DNA of 64,000 nucleotides from UMGS1590 sp900552455 (GCA_963931105.1 OZ007004.1:186001-250000), one strand, 5' to 3'; positions 10,818-20,593 are shown, numbered from the stretch's first letter. The notes: generated by a model not told the origin, from the sequence alone. A program made the numbers and translations.

Positions 10818-13429
10818 CAAATTTTCTCCATTTCCTGCCAGTTGAAGCCGGCCTTGAGGTCCACCTTGAGCGGCACGTTGAGCTTGAGCGCATCCTCCAT
10901 GCATTTGCGCACAACCAGGCTCAGCCCCAGCGCGTCCTCGCGGGAGACCTCGAAGATCAGCTCGTCGTGTACCTGCAGGAGCATTTTCGCGTCGAGGCGG
11001 TTGTCCTCGATGGCCTTGTCACAGTGGATCATGGCGAGCTTGATGATGTCCGCCGCTGTGCCCTGGATCGGCGAATTGACAGCGGTGCGCTCAGCGAACT
11101 GGCGCAGATTGCGGTTGCGGCTGTTGATGTCCTTGATATAACGGCGGCGGCCCATCATCGTCGTCACATAGCCCTGGGCGCGCGCCTGCTCGATGGTGTC
11201 GTGGATGAAGGTCTGCACCAGCGGATAGCGCGAGAAATAGAGGTCGATATACGCCTGGGCTTCGCGGCGGCTGATGCCCAGCTCCCGCGACAGGCCGTAG
11301 TCTGTCTGGCCGTAGATGATGCCGAAATTGACAGCCTTGGCGGTGCGGCGCTGCTCGGCGGTGACTTCCTCCATCGGCACGTGAAAAACTTCCGAAGCGG
11401 TGCGGCGGTGGATGTCCTCGCCCTTGGCGAAGGACTGCATGAGCATGTCGTCGCCGGAAAGATGCGCCAGCACGCGCAGCTCGATCTGAGAATAGTCGGC
11501 GCTGATCAGCAGGTTTTTCTTTTCAATCGGGATGAAGGCGCGACGGATGCGCTTGCCCTCTTCGGTGCGCACAGGAATGTTCTGCAGATTTGGCGCTGTG
11601 CTCGAGAGACGACCTGTTGCCGTCACCGTCTGATTAAAGGAGGTGTGCACACGGTCGTGCGCATCGACAAGCTTGAGGAGCCCGTCCACGTAGGTGCTTT
11701 TGAGCTTGGCCAGCTGGCGATAGTCGAGCACGCGACCGACGATCGGATGGCTGTCGCGCAGCGCTTCCAGCACCTCTGCGCTGGTGGAGTAGCCAGTCTT
11801 CGTCTTTTTCACGACTGGCAGCTCCAGCACCTCGAAAAGGATGTGGCCGAGCTGCTTTGGCGAATTCGGATTCACTGGCTCCCCGGCCATGATCTCGATG
11901 TCCTTCTCGATGGCGCGGATGCGCTCGTCAAATTCCACCTGCAGCTTTTCCAGATACGGCACATCCACCTTCACGCCGACGATCTCCATCTGTGCGAGGA
12001 TCCACGTCAGCGGCAGCTCCACATCGCGGTAGAGTTGCAGCAGCCCGTTTTCGGCGAGCTTCGCCCGCAGCGGCGGATATAGCGCCTCCACCGCTTCCAG
12101 CGCGGCAAAACTGCGCGCCGGTTCCTCCTCCGGCAGGGGGCGGCCGAGCAGTGCTTCTGCCACACGGGCCAGCTCATGCTCGCCGCTTTCCGGATCGATC
12201 AGGTAATCCGCCAGAGCCACATCAAAACGCAGCCGCTCGGTAAAACAGCCCGCCAATAACAGCGCATGGGCGAACTTTTTGGCATCGTCGGTGAGCACCT
12301 GAAAATGGTCGCGCTCGAAGATCTCATCCAGCACATCGACCAGACGATCCCAATCGTGGCGCGATGTCACCGCCACTGTCGCATTCTCTCCGCCGACACG
12401 CCAGGAAAAGCGCGTCGGCAGCTTTTCGTCGTTGACCTCGCAGAGCAGCACACAGCGCTCATCAGTGATCGCCGCCAACAGCGCCAGCGCCTGGTCCACA
12501 TCTGCGCAGACCGTGCCCTCGTAGCTCGGCGCTTCCGCCGCGACATCCTCCAGCGTCGTCGTGCCATAATCCGCCTCCAGCTTGCGCAGGAGCTTCGTCA
12601 GGCCCAGCTCCTTGTAAAACGTCGTCAGCCGCGCCACATCCGGCTGGTCGAAGGAAAAATCCAACGCCGCAAAATCGATCGGCACATCGCGTTTGATCGT
12701 CGCCAGCTCCTTCGAGAGCAGCGCGTTTTCCTTGCCCGCCAGAAGCTTGTCGTAGAGCTTTTTACCCTTGAGGTCGTCGAGATGGGCGTAAAGATTTTCC
12801 ACCGTTTCATAGTCATCCAGGAGCTTCTTCGCCGTCTTTTCGCCGACGCCATTGATGCCCGGAATGTTGTCGCTCTTGTCGCCCATCAGCCCCTTCATGT
12901 CGATCACCCGCGCCGGTGTGAGACCGTAGTGTTCCGCCAGATACTCTGGCGTCACGATCTCCATCTCCTGCCCCTTGCTCTGTGGGAAGCAGACCGTCAC
13001 CTGCTCACTCACCAGCTGAAACAGATCGCGGTCGCCGCTCAAAATGATGCTCTCACCGCCTGCTGCGCTCTGATGCGCGCTCATCGTGCCGATGATGTCG
13101 TCGGCTTCATAGCCCTCGATGCCGAACGTCTCAATGTTCATATAGCCCAGCGCTTCCTTGATCAGCGGCATCTGCACCAGCAGATCCTCCGGCATCCCCG
13201 TGCGCGTGCCCTTGTAGTCGGCATAGCGCTCGTGGCGGAACACCTTTTTCGAAATATCAAAGGCCACAAACAGCGCGTCGGGCTTGAAACGCTCAATGGC
13301 TGCCTGCAGCGTGTTCAAAAAACCGTAGACAGCATTCGTCGGCACACCCTTGGCGTTGGTCAGATGCGGCACCCCGTAAAAGGCACGGTTGGCCATGCTG
13401 TTTCCGTCTATCATCAATAAGGTACTCAT
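10817..13429 (-). CDS. polA: DNA polymerase I
   Basis: This 870-residue protein has an N-terminal 5'-3' exonuclease/flap domain (about residues 1-290, with GYEADDIIGT and MGDKSDNIPG), a degenerate 3'-5' exonuclease region (about 300-460) and the polymerase domain with SADYSQIELR, the O-helix RRTAKAVNFGIIYG and the QVHDELIFEV motif C. The usual DxE exonuclease residues appear to be lost, as in Bacillus Pol I, so proofreading is probably absent. The start at 13429 overlaps the GIY-YIG stop as ATGA, and the stop overlaps mutM. Confidence 0.98.
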   Translation of the reverse strand: MSTLLMIDGNSMANRAFYGVPHLTNAKGVPTNAVYGFLNTLQAAIERFKPDALFVAFDISKKVFRHERYADYKGTRTGMPEDLLVQMPLIKEALGYMNIETFGIEGYEADDIIGTMSAHQSAAGGESIILSGDRDLFQLVSEQVTVCFPQSKGQEMEIVTPEYLAEHYGLTPARVIDMKGLMGDKSDNIPGINGVGEKTAKKLLDDYETVENLYAHLDDLKGKKLYDKLLAGKENALLSKELATIKRDVPIDFAALDFSFDQPDVARLTTFYKELGLTKLLRKLEADYGTTTLEDVAAEAPSYEGTVCADVDQALALLAAITDERCVLLCEVNDEKLPTRFSWRVGGENATVAVTSRHDWDRLVDVLDEIFERDHFQVLTDDAKKFAHALLLAGCFTERLRFDVALADYLIDPESGEHELARVAEALLGRPLPEEEPARSFAALEAVEALYPPLRAKLAENGLLQLYRDVELPLTWILAQMEIVGVKVDVPYLEKLQVEFDERIRAIEKDIEIMAGEPVNPNSPKQLGHILFEVLELPVVKKTKTGYSTSAEVLEALRDSHPIVGRVLDYRQLAKLKSTYVDGLLKLVDAHDRVHTSFNQTVTATGRLSSTAPNLQNIPVRTEEGKRIRRAFIPIEKKNLLISADYSQIELRVLAHLSGDDMLMQSFAKGEDIHRRTASEVFHVPMEEVTAEQRRTAKAVNFGIIYGQTDYGLSRELGISRREAQAYIDLYFSRYPLVQTFIHDTIEQARAQGYVTTMMGRRRYIKDINSRNRNLRQFAERTAVNSPIQGTAADIIKLAMIHCDKAIEDNRLDAKMLLQVHDELIFEVSREDALGLSLVVRKCMEDALKLNVPLKVDLKAGFNWQEMEKI

Positions 13430-13698
13430 TGCGTTTCCTCTCTTTGCTTCTGATACTGAGCCGCGAGCGCCGCCTTGGCCGCGTGGCTCATCTGTTTGAT
13501 CTGCCACTCGCGGCTCAGTGCCTGCGACTTCGTGGCAAAAGCTTCGGTATAAACGAGGGTGACTGGCCGGCGGGCGCGGGTGTACTTGGCGCCGCGGCCG
13601 CTGTTGTGCATCTCCGTGCGCGCGATCGGGTCCGGCGAATAGCCACAGTAAAAACTGCCGTCGGCGCAGCGCACAAGATAAGTATAATGTTCTGCCAT
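13426..13698 (-). CDS. GIY-YIG nuclease family protein (YhbQ/UPF0213-like)
   Basis: This small 90-residue single-domain GIY-YIG protein is an endonuclease fold. The motif appears as YTYLVRC ... FYCGYSPDP near the N-terminus, followed by the R-x-x-x-HNSGRGAKYTRAR segment and a late conserved Glu. I prefer ATG 13698 (MAEHYTYL) over ATG 13704 because the ribosome site AGGAGGAGGG sits directly against the latter. It is the first gene of the polA operon and overlaps polA by four bases. A role in DNA repair or structure-specific cleavage is inferred from the operon. Confidence 0.9.
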   Translation of the reverse strand: MAEHYTYLVRCADGSFYCGYSPDPIARTEMHNSGRGAKYTRARRPVTLVYTEAFATKSQALSREWQIKQMSHAAKAALAAQYQKQREETQ

Positions 13699-13718
13699 CG
13701 TCATCCCTCCTCCTGCTT

Positions 13719-13747
13719 ATTATGACAGATTCCCCCGCTGGTGGCAA
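13719..13747 (-). promoter_or_regulatory. Promoter of the GIY-YIG/polA/mutM/coaE operon (TTGCCA-17-CATAAT)
   Basis: The -35 TTGCCA lies at 13747-13742 and the -10 CATAAT at 13724-13719, giving a very short leader. A 4 x 32-bp tandem array begins only 26 bases upstream of the -35. Confidence 0.7.
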
Positions 13748-13773
13748 GGCAGGAGGGCAGCGGAGATTTTCCC

Positions 13774-13901
13774 TCATCTTTTGTGCAGAAGTGCCAGATT
13801 TTCGCTCATGTTTTGTGCAGAAGCGCCAGATTTTCGCTCATGTTTTGTGCAAAACCGCCGGATTTTCGCTCATGTTTTGTGCAAGAACGCTGGATTTTCC
13901 C
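13774..13901. repeat. Tandem array, four 32-bp units
   Basis: Four head-to-tail units start at 13774, 13806, 13838 and 13870. Each carries the shared core TTTTGTGCA and GATTTTCGC. Differences are scattered and no unique spacers exist, so it is not a CRISPR. The period of 32 is not a multiple of three and equals about three helical turns. The array lies immediately upstream of the polA operon promoter. Confidence 0.95.
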
Positions 13902-13956
13902 TTCACACCGGGCTTTTCAGCCAACAGATGACAGCGCGCTCATTATATCCGCGCGT

Positions 13957-14000
13957 TCCATTGATTTTTTCTGGTAAGTTTACCACTTTTCTTCAATGGA
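13957..14000. repeat. Nested inverted repeat
   Basis: TCCATTGA at 13957-13964 pairs with TCAATGGA at 13993-14000, and inside it GGTA AGTT TACC forms a second stem. It could form a hairpin or cruciform. No gene is adjacent and no T-run follows. Confidence 0.6.
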
Positions 14001-14014
14001 CACAGGTTAATCAG

Positions 14015-14260
14015 TAATGATTTCCTCTAATGATTAATTAGTAATTTTTAATGATTAATGGATGTAGCCTTTCGCTATCGCTCAAGGCTGAATAATTTTC
14101 AGACTTGAGCACGCTAGCAGACAAAAATCAAAAAGGATATCTGCAGTCGAGACGCGTAAGCGGCACGATCGCAGATATCCAACAACAATTACTAATTAAA
14201 CATTAATCATTAATCATTTACACTGCCAACATCAATTACTAATTAAACATTAATCATTCA
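14015..14260. repeat. Intergenic island with inverted TAATGAT heptamer arrays
   Basis: The left side carries 7-base units (TAATGAT, TAATTAG, TAATTTT, TAATGAT, TAATGGA at 14028-14062). The right side (about 14186-14255) carries the same type of units in inverted orientation, in two direct copies of an ATTACTAATTAAACATTAAT block. Between them are an AGCCTT/AAGGCT hairpin and a perfect 10-bp inverted repeat GGATATCTGC / GCAGATATCC (14135-14144, 14171-14180). No coding potential is evident. Confidence 0.8.
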
Positions 14261-14294
14261 GCGAGGAAACGCTCGAAGATCGCCCTTCCCCTAA

Positions 14295-14352
14295 AGGACT
14301 AGCTTCGCGTCGCCCTTTACAGGACTAGCTGCGCGTCGCAGGACTAGCTCGG
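14295..14352. repeat. Three direct repeats AGGACTAGCT-CGCGTCGC
   Basis: Copies of AGGACTAGCTTCGCGTCGC start at 14295 and 14321, and a shorter copy starts at 14340, between the heptamer island and the SLH gene. The function is unknown. Confidence 0.8.
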
Positions 14353-14382
14353 AGCAACGTTTGGTTTTACTGCCAGCTTCCG

Positions 14383-16833
14383 TCACTCAGAGAGAAAGCG
14401 CTGCAAAATGGCAGCCACTTGAGCTCGCGTCGCTGCCCCCTGCGGTTGAAGGGTGTCTGCGGTGACGCCGGTGAGCAAGCCTTCTGCTACTGCCCAACTC
14501 ATCACGTCGTTCGCCCAGCTGGAAATTGCTGTGGCGTCGTTGTAGGTGTCGAGTGTTGCTCTGGCGGAGGTATCCTGGCCTTTATACTGGGCGTAGTTCA
14601 TGAGGATGGCGGCGAGCTGTTCTCTGGTGATGGCGGTGTTTGGCGAGAAATTGCCGTCGCCGGTGCCGCTGGTGATGCCGCTGGCGGCGGCCCAGTTCAC
14701 GGCGGTGGCGTACCAGTCATCTGCTGCGACGTCGGTAAAGCCTGCGCTTTCTGCGCTCTCTACGCCCTCCAGACGGGCGAGCATCGAGACGATCATGGCG
14801 CGCGTCATTGTTGCTTCTGGCGCAAATTCATTAGCACTCACGCCGGTCATCAGGCCGCCCGCATAGGCGTATTGCACGGCGTCCCTATACCAGGCGTTTG
14901 GCGCGATGTCGATAAAGAGGTCGCTGACGTCTGTCGCTGGTTCTTCTGGTTCCGTCCAGTCAGGATCTTTTGCGAAGGTCGCGGTGATTTTCACGTCGGC
15001 GCTTGGCATGGTGAAGGTGTAGGTGCCGTCGCCGCCCGCGGTGAGCGCTACTTCTTTGCCACCAGCAGTGACGCTGAGGTCATCGAGCTTGTACGCTTCG
15101 TCTGGCGTAACGGTGATGGTCACTTCGTCCCCTTCGGTGGCATAGCGGTCGACGGTGAGGCTGCCGTGGTCACCGACGCTGGTGGTGAGTTCGTAGCTGT
15201 ATTTGCCGGTGTATGGCGGTTCCTTGACGGTAAAGGTGGCGGTGAGTGTCGCACTTACGTTGTTATCGCCAGTGATGGTGATCTGCTCGCTGTAGCTGCC
15301 GCGAGGGAGATTGTCCTTTGGCTGGATGGTGAAGGTGGCAGTTTCGTCTGGCTCAAGCGTTGTTTCAGAAAGCTTACCGATCTCAAAATTCTCCGCCGCT
15401 GGCGGATTCAGCGTCACAGTCTGGTTGCCGGTATTTTTCACCGTCACCGTCTGCGCTGCTGGGCGCTCCTCTCCTTCGGTGATGCTGCCGAAATTCAGCG
15501 TGGATTTATCGGCAGAAATGCTGTAGCTGGCTGCGGCGACAGTGACCGCGCAGGTTGCGGTTTTGTTTCCGTCCGCAGTAGTGGCAGTGATCGTAGCCGA
15601 ACCTTCTTTCAGCGCTTTCACCGTAGCCTTTGTGTTATCTGTTTGGTCAGCCCCTACTGTAACAATCGAAGAATCGCTACTGCTCCAGGTCAGAGACTTG
15701 TTGCTGGCATTGTCTGGCGTGATGATGGCGGTGAGGGTTTCGCTGCCGCCCTCGGTCAGGGTCAAGCTTGTTTTGTTCAGCGACACGTCGGTGACTTTGT
15801 AGGTCACATCACCGCTTGGCGTTCCGTTCAAGGTGCCGCCGTCAACTGTCAACTTGCCATCTGTGTTCAATCTCGCCCCGTCCGGGATGGTCAGGCTCTC
15901 GCCCTCGTTGATGGTGATATTCTCCTGCAAGGTCACGCTGCCGTAGACGGTGCCGTTCTTGCCGTTAAAAACGATGCCACCGTTGCTTTTGTTGCTATCC
16001 GCGCTAATCTGGATGCCAGCGCTGGAGTTCGTACTGATCCCGCCTTCGCCTCCGTTGGCTTTCACAATGGCGCTGTCGCTGACGGTCAGGCTGGGCGTCC
16101 CGGAGCCAGAACTGCCGCCACCAAAGGTATATCGGATGCCCGCACCGAGTTCGCTCTTGCCAGTCGCGGTCAGGCTGCCGCCATCCACAGACAGAGAGGC
16201 GGACGAACTACTGCCGGCCCGCACTGTTACACCATAGCCGGAGGAACTACTATTTTCGGCTGTGACATCGGCGTTCTGGATGGTCAGGGTGGCATCGCCG
16301 CTGTTGCTCTGAACCAGGATGCCTGGATTAGCAGAGCTGCTGGCTTTCAGACTGCCGCCGCTTTCGCTCGTAATAGTCAGGCGGACGTCGCCGTTAGAAG
16401 GGGAATGCGCAAGCACAGAAATCCCTGCGTCGACATTTTCTATTGTATTGTCGCCTTCCAACTGGATGGTCAACGCCGCATCGCCGTTCTGATTGAGCAC
16501 GCCAATGGCCGCGCCAGAGATTAAAGAGTTGGGAGGGTTATTACCATATTCCAACGCCTCTTTTATGGTGGCGTTGTGCAGGGTCAGGGTATTGTTGGTC
16601 GTGTCGTAATGGATATAGTGGTCCGTCGGTGTGCCTCCCTCGGTATATGCGGTGACACTTCCATCACTGTCTGTCGTCCAGTAGCCAGTGGAAGATATTT
16701 GCACACCACCTACATAAAGCACCTGATCCTTCGGCGCAGCCGCCAGCGCTGGCTGGGCGCCAAGGGGCAGGAGGCTGGCGAGGAGGCTCAAGGCGAGGAG
16801 GGCGGCGAGGGTTTTTCGTTTCAGGATCTTCAT
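14383..16833 (-). CDS. SLH-domain surface protein with Ig-like repeats
   Basis: This 816-residue secreted protein has a signal peptide (residues 1-33, ending in ALAA), a repetitive Asn/Ser-rich beta-helix-like region resembling carbohydrate-binding DUF4353 domains (about 40-330), a bacterial Ig-like Big_2 domain (about 345-440), an ASPM/Hydin-like domain (about 445-550), an InlB B-repeat-like domain (about 555-630) and three SLH domains (about 640-816) that bind secondary cell-wall polymer. ATG 16833 has AAAGGAAG upstream, while GTG 16842 is a weaker choice. It is one base downstream of a 56-codon ORF and behind a leader with an SSR and a terminator, so its expression may be switched. The ligand is unknown. 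Confidence 0.93.
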   Translation of the reverse strand: MKILKRKTLAALLALSLLASLLPLGAQPALAAAPKDQVLYVGGVQISSTGYWTTDSDGSVTAYTEGGTPTDHYIHYDTTNNTLTLHNATIKEALEYGNNPPNSLISGAAIGVLNQNGDAALTIQLEGDNTIENVDAGISVLAHSPSNGDVRLTITSESGGSLKASSSANPGILVQSNSGDATLTIQNADVTAENSSSSGYGVTVRAGSSSSASLSVDGGSLTATGKSELGAGIRYTFGGGSSGSGTPSLTVSDSAIVKANGGEGGISTNSSAGIQISADSNKSNGGIVFNGKNGTVYGSVTLQENITINEGESLTIPDGARLNTDGKLTVDGGTLNGTPSGDVTYKVTDVSLNKTSLTLTEGGSETLTAIITPDNASNKSLTWSSSDSSIVTVGADQTDNTKATVKALKEGSATITATTADGNKTATCAVTVAAASYSISADKSTLNFGSITEGEERPAAQTVTVKNTGNQTVTLNPPAAENFEIGKLSETTLEPDETATFTIQPKDNLPRGSYSEQITITGDNNVSATLTATFTVKEPPYTGKYSYELTTSVGDHGSLTVDRYATEGDEVTITVTPDEAYKLDDLSVTAGGKEVALTAGGDGTYTFTMPSADVKITATFAKDPDWTEPEEPATDVSDLFIDIAPNAWYRDAVQYAYAGGLMTGVSANEFAPEATMTRAMIVSMLARLEGVESAESAGFTDVAADDWYATAVNWAAASGITSGTGDGNFSPNTAITREQLAAILMNYAQYKGQDTSARATLDTYNDATAISSWANDVMSWAVAEGLLTGVTADTLQPQGAATRAQVAAILQRFLSE

Positions 16834-16949
16834 TTTATACACTTCCTTTCGTTGGTCGAAGAAGGACGCATCGTTGTCTGATCAGCACAAGCGCGAGGGC
16901 TGCGCCGCTGGCGAGGGCCGCCAGCAGGAGGCGGCGTTTGCGCCGCTGT

Positions 16950-17222
<273 letters not shown>

Positions 17223-17257
17223 GGCCGGAGCCTCCTTTTTCGGGGATCGTTCTCTTT

Positions 17258-17266
17258 ATTATACCA
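17258..17266 (-). promoter_or_regulatory. Extended -10 promoter (TGGTATAAT) for the SLH leader
   Basis: TATAAT at 17263-17258 is preceded by TG one base upstream. No good -35 is seen. It lies 36 bases before the leader ORF start. Confidence 0.55.
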
Positions 17267-17698
17267 TAAACCCGGGCGATGCGCACGGCTCGTTTTCCGT
17301 CAAAAAAGAACCATAGCGCCGCCAGCATCGGCGGCAAAAGCGCCAGCGTCCGCCGCGGCAACACGCATAATTATGCAAAACTGCCACAAAGCGCCGGCCA
17401 CAGGCGAAAATTACCTGTTCAGAAAAACGATTTTGCGCCAAACGGCAGATCTTTGCGCAGCATCCTGTGAAAAATCCTGCTCATTTTGATTATCATCCTG
17501 CGAAAATCCTGCGCATTTTGTTAGCATGATGTTAATCAAATGCACCTCAGCTTTGCGCAGTGCGCAGAAAAGCTCTTGCTCATTTCCTGCTCATTTTGTG
17601 CTCACAAACGCCCCGCAAAGCCGCGCTACGAGGGGATTTTTCAGCGCAGTTTCTGCACGATGTGGTGTTTTATCATCTTGCTCATTTGACGATTAAGC
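17267..17698. other. Non-coding region, no gene recognised
   Basis: The stretch contains several imperfect copies of CCTGC(T/G)CATTTTG and short inverted repeats. Open frames here have no ribosome sites or recognisable protein features. Confidence 0.5.
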
Positions 17699-18005
17699 TA
17701 ATAATAATAATAATAATAATAATAAAATAAGAGTAATAATAAAAATAATGATAAGATTACTAATGCTCAATCGGCTGACGCCGATAGTGGCAGCCTGTCG
17801 GCTGCTTGCTCAGCTGACGCTGCGCCTGTGCGCGCGCTTCTGCCGGGCAATGTGCGCAGCTTTTCTGGCAAGGCGAAGCAAACCCAAGCACCCTTAAGCA
17901 CCCTTGAAGCACCCTTGAAGCACCTTGAAGCAAATCAAGCAAATCAAGCAGTTAATGTTACTGTTACTGTTAATGGTACAGGTATTGTGAATGTGATAGA
18001 TTACT
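17699..18005. repeat. Composite simple-sequence island
   Basis: It starts with nine TAA units (17699-17725) and continues as degenerate TAATRA hexamers. A GC-rich hairpin segment follows, then an 11-mer array AAGCACCCTTG and a 9-mer pair AAGCAAATC (17886-17950), and then a hexamer array (GTTAAT, GTTACT, GTTACT, GTTAAT; about 17951-18005). A 33-bp GC-rich sequence at 17811-17843 recurs with two changes at 18068-18100. No coding sequence is supported. Confidence 0.85.
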
Positions 18006-18100
18006 CTCTCCTTGTGCAAAGCGCGCTGCCGGGCTGCGGCCGATCGGCGCAGGGCGCTCCCTTTGCGCAGCTGTCGCTGCGCCTGTGCGCGCGCTCCTGC

Positions 18101-18628
18101 TCTCACGAAAAATGCGCACGCTGGCGAAGGATTTTCACCGCTGCTGCAAAAATCAGGCAGATGCCGGTGAGGAGAAATCGCGTTATTCGGTATTTATTTC
18201 GCGTTTAAGGCCAGGAAAACGTTTTTCAGGTATCCCAGGTCTTCTGGAATGAGATCCTGCGCTTAAACGCGAAAATTTTGCGGATTCGCGAAAATTCGCC
18301 CTCGTTGGGCGACGATCGCCTGAGAGCTTACGCTGGTTTGCGCAGGATCATCCGGTGCGGAGCGGGTTTTCGCGCTGGTTTTTGCGCGGCGCTGCTGCGC
18401 ATTTGCACAGGGTGCGTGGTGAGATGATGATCTTGCGCAAATGAGCAAGGTGTGCACGCGGGTGATCATCATGGGCGATGAGGATTTTGCTGTGAACAGC
18501 GATGTTTTTTCAGCGTTTGCTGAATAAAAGCGGTTTTTTCGCGGAGATTTTTCACGCATGCCGTGCAATAATATTCACCGACGTCGATAAATACTCATCT
18601 GTTCTCATTGCCGCCATTTTCGCCGATA
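18101..18628. other. Non-coding region with one large hairpin
   Basis: A perfect 13-bp inverted repeat (TTTCGCGTTTAAG at 18197-18209, complement at 18262-18274) is continued inward by CAGGA/TCCTG, giving a long interrupted stem. I see no gene in the remainder. Confidence 0.6.
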
Positions 18629-18677
18629 AAAAAAGGTTTTTGACAGGCGACGCGAAGGTGGCGTCCTGTCAAAAACC
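18629..18677 (-). terminator. Terminator after asnB
   Basis: GGTTTTTGACAG at 18635-18646 pairs with CTGTCAAAAACC at 18666-18677, extended by GACGC/GCGTC with a 2-base bulge. On the minus strand it is followed by TTTTTTT. Confidence 0.85.
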
Positions 18678-18736
18678 TACTATCATTACTCACGTGCGCC
18701 CTTTGGGTATTAAAAATTGATCATTTACCCAGCTGC

Positions 18737-20593
18737 TCAGCGCTTGATGAAATATTCGCGATACCAGAGGATGAGCGACATCGCTGTGTAGATATAGCGC
18801 TGGCGCATGGCTTTGCCCTGGTAGTGGTCGTCGAGATAGCCGAGCAGGCGTTCCTGATCGAAGAAGACGCCGGCTTCTGGCGATTGAAAGATTTCTTTGA
18901 CGAGGTTGTAATATTTTTCCTGTCGCAGCCAGTCGCGGATCGGTACCGGGAAACCGTTTTTCGGACGGCGGGCCCATTCCTCCGGCAGCTCGGCGAGGGC
19001 AGCTTTGCGCAGGGCGTACTTGGAAAGGCCATCCTTGATGCGATACTTGGTCGGGATCTTTTCGGCGACCTTCATCACATCGCGGTCGAGAAACGGCACG
19101 CGCAGCTCCAGGCTGTGGGCGGAGCTCATCTTGTCCGCCTTGAGGAGAATGTCCCCTGGCAGCCAGAGGCGCATATCAATGGTCATCATCTTGGTGACGT
19201 CGTCCTTGTCGTGCACGCTCTGGTAGATCGGTGCAGTCAGCTCGCGCACGGTGGTGCCATTGCGAAATGGCGCTTTCAGCACGGCGCGCGCTTCCTTTTC
19301 CGGAAAGACCTTGGCCTGACCGATGAAATATTCCTCCGGCGTCTGTCCGCCGCGCACCATGAGGTTCGTCAGGCGGTTATCCGGCAGATGGCGCGCGATC
19401 TTGCAGAGCCCGCGGCGCACGCCGTGGGGCACGACGCGATCGTAGAGCTTCAGATGCGGCGTGCGCATATAGCTCTCGTAGCCGCCAAAAAGCTCGTCGG
19501 CACCTTCGCCGGAAAGCACGACAGTGACATGCTCGCTGGCCAGCTTCGTAAGGAAGTACAGCGGCACCGTTGAAAGGTTGGACTGAGGTTCGTCGAGATG
19601 GTACTGGATATCCGGCAGCGCCGCGAAGAAATCATCGGCGCCAATCAGACGGATGTGGTGCTCAAAGCCCAGAATTTCCGACAGACGGTGCGCCAGATCG
19701 GTCTCGTTGAAGCGCCCTTCATAGTCGCCAAAGCCCACAGAGAAAGTATTCTCCGGCTTGAACAGGGCGGTGATGTAGCTCGAATCGATACCGCCGGACA
19801 AAAACGCGCCCACCGGCACATCTGCGATCTTGTGCACCTTCACAGAATCCTTCAGTACGTCGGAGATCTGCTGAATGTAGCTTTCCAGCGATTCGTCGCT
19901 GGCATCAAATTCAAAATCCCAATAGCGCTTGCGCGTCATATGGCCGTCGGCGTCAACACGCATCCAGGTGCCCGGCTCCAGCTTGTAGATGTTTTTGAAA
20001 AACGTCTCGTTCGTCACCGGATACTGGAAGGTCAGATACGGCAGCACGGCGTTTTTGTTCACTTCCTTCACAAAGGAAGGATGCGGCAGAAAGCTCTTGA
20101 TTTCCGAGCCGAAGAAAAACGTGCCGTCATTCGACGCCTTGCCATAATACAGCGGCTTGATGCCGAACATATCGCGCGCCAGGAAGAGAGATTGCTCCTG
20201 TTCGTCCCAGATGGCGAAGGCGAACATCCCGCGCACGCGGTCCAAAATGCCCTCGCGCCATTCGGCGTAGCCGTGCACCAGAACCTCGCTGTCGGTGTGA
20301 CTCTTGAAATGATAACCCTTCTGCTCCAGCTCGGCGCGAATGTCCTTGTGATTATAGATCTCACCGTTAAACACCAGCGTGTAACGGCCGCTTTCGTCGT
20401 AGAGCGGCTGGTTGCCAGCGTCCGACAGGTCGATGATCGTCAGACGGCGAAAGCCCAGCACGGCGCCCTCGGCCACATGGTAGCCGCCGCTGTCCGGCCC
20501 GCGATGACGGATCGTGTCCATCATCTCCTGGATCAGCGTTTCGTCGTTGTATGCCCGGTTTGTGCCCGGTAAATATCCTACAAATCCACACAT
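18737..20593 (-). CDS. asnB: Asparagine synthase (glutamine-hydrolysing)
   Basis: This 618-residue enzyme forms asparagine from aspartate, ATP and glutamine. The N-terminal Ntn amidotransferase domain has the nucleophile Cys2 (MCGFVGYL) with RHRGPDSGGY and FNGEIYN. The synthetase domain carries the PP-loop AFLSGGIDSS (about residue 265) and LSGEGADELFGGY. It is monocistronic, with an extended promoter, a leader hairpin and a terminator. Some homologues modify surface glycans or peptidoglycan stem peptides (amidation), and the sequence alone does not separate these roles. Confidence 0.95.
   Translation of the reverse strand: MCGFVGYLPGTNRAYNDETLIQEMMDTIRHRGPDSGGYHVAEGAVLGFRRLTIIDLSDAGNQPLYDESGRYTLVFNGEIYNHKDIRAELEQKGYHFKSHTDSEVLVHGYAEWREGILDRVRGMFAFAIWDEQEQSLFLARDMFGIKPLYYGKASNDGTFFFGSEIKSFLPHPSFVKEVNKNAVLPYLTFQYPVTNETFFKNIYKLEPGTWMRVDADGHMTRKRYWDFEFDASDESLESYIQQISDVLKDSVKVHKIADVPVGAFLSGGIDSSYITALFKPENTFSVGFGDYEGRFNETDLAHRLSEILGFEHHIRLIGADDFFAALPDIQYHLDEPQSNLSTVPLYFLTKLASEHVTVVLSGEGADELFGGYESYMRTPHLKLYDRVVPHGVRRGLCKIARHLPDNRLTNLMVRGGQTPEEYFIGQAKVFPEKEARAVLKAPFRNGTTVRELTAPIYQSVHDKDDVTKMMTIDMRLWLPGDILLKADKMSSAHSLELRVPFLDRDVMKVAEKIPTKYRIKDGLSKYALRKAALAELPEEWARRPKNGFPVPIRDWLRQEKYYNLVKEIFQSPEAGVFFDQERLLGYLDDHYQGKAMRQRYIYTAMSLILWYREYFIKR

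Noticed and set aside
13774..13901. Possible CRISPR array because of the 32-bp period
   Set aside because: Units are contiguous and without unique spacers, and no cas genes are in the window. It is a tandem repeat.
17828..18208. 126-codon plus-strand ORF
   Set aside because: It is built from the 11-mer, 9-mer and hexamer repeats and has no ribosome site or domain.
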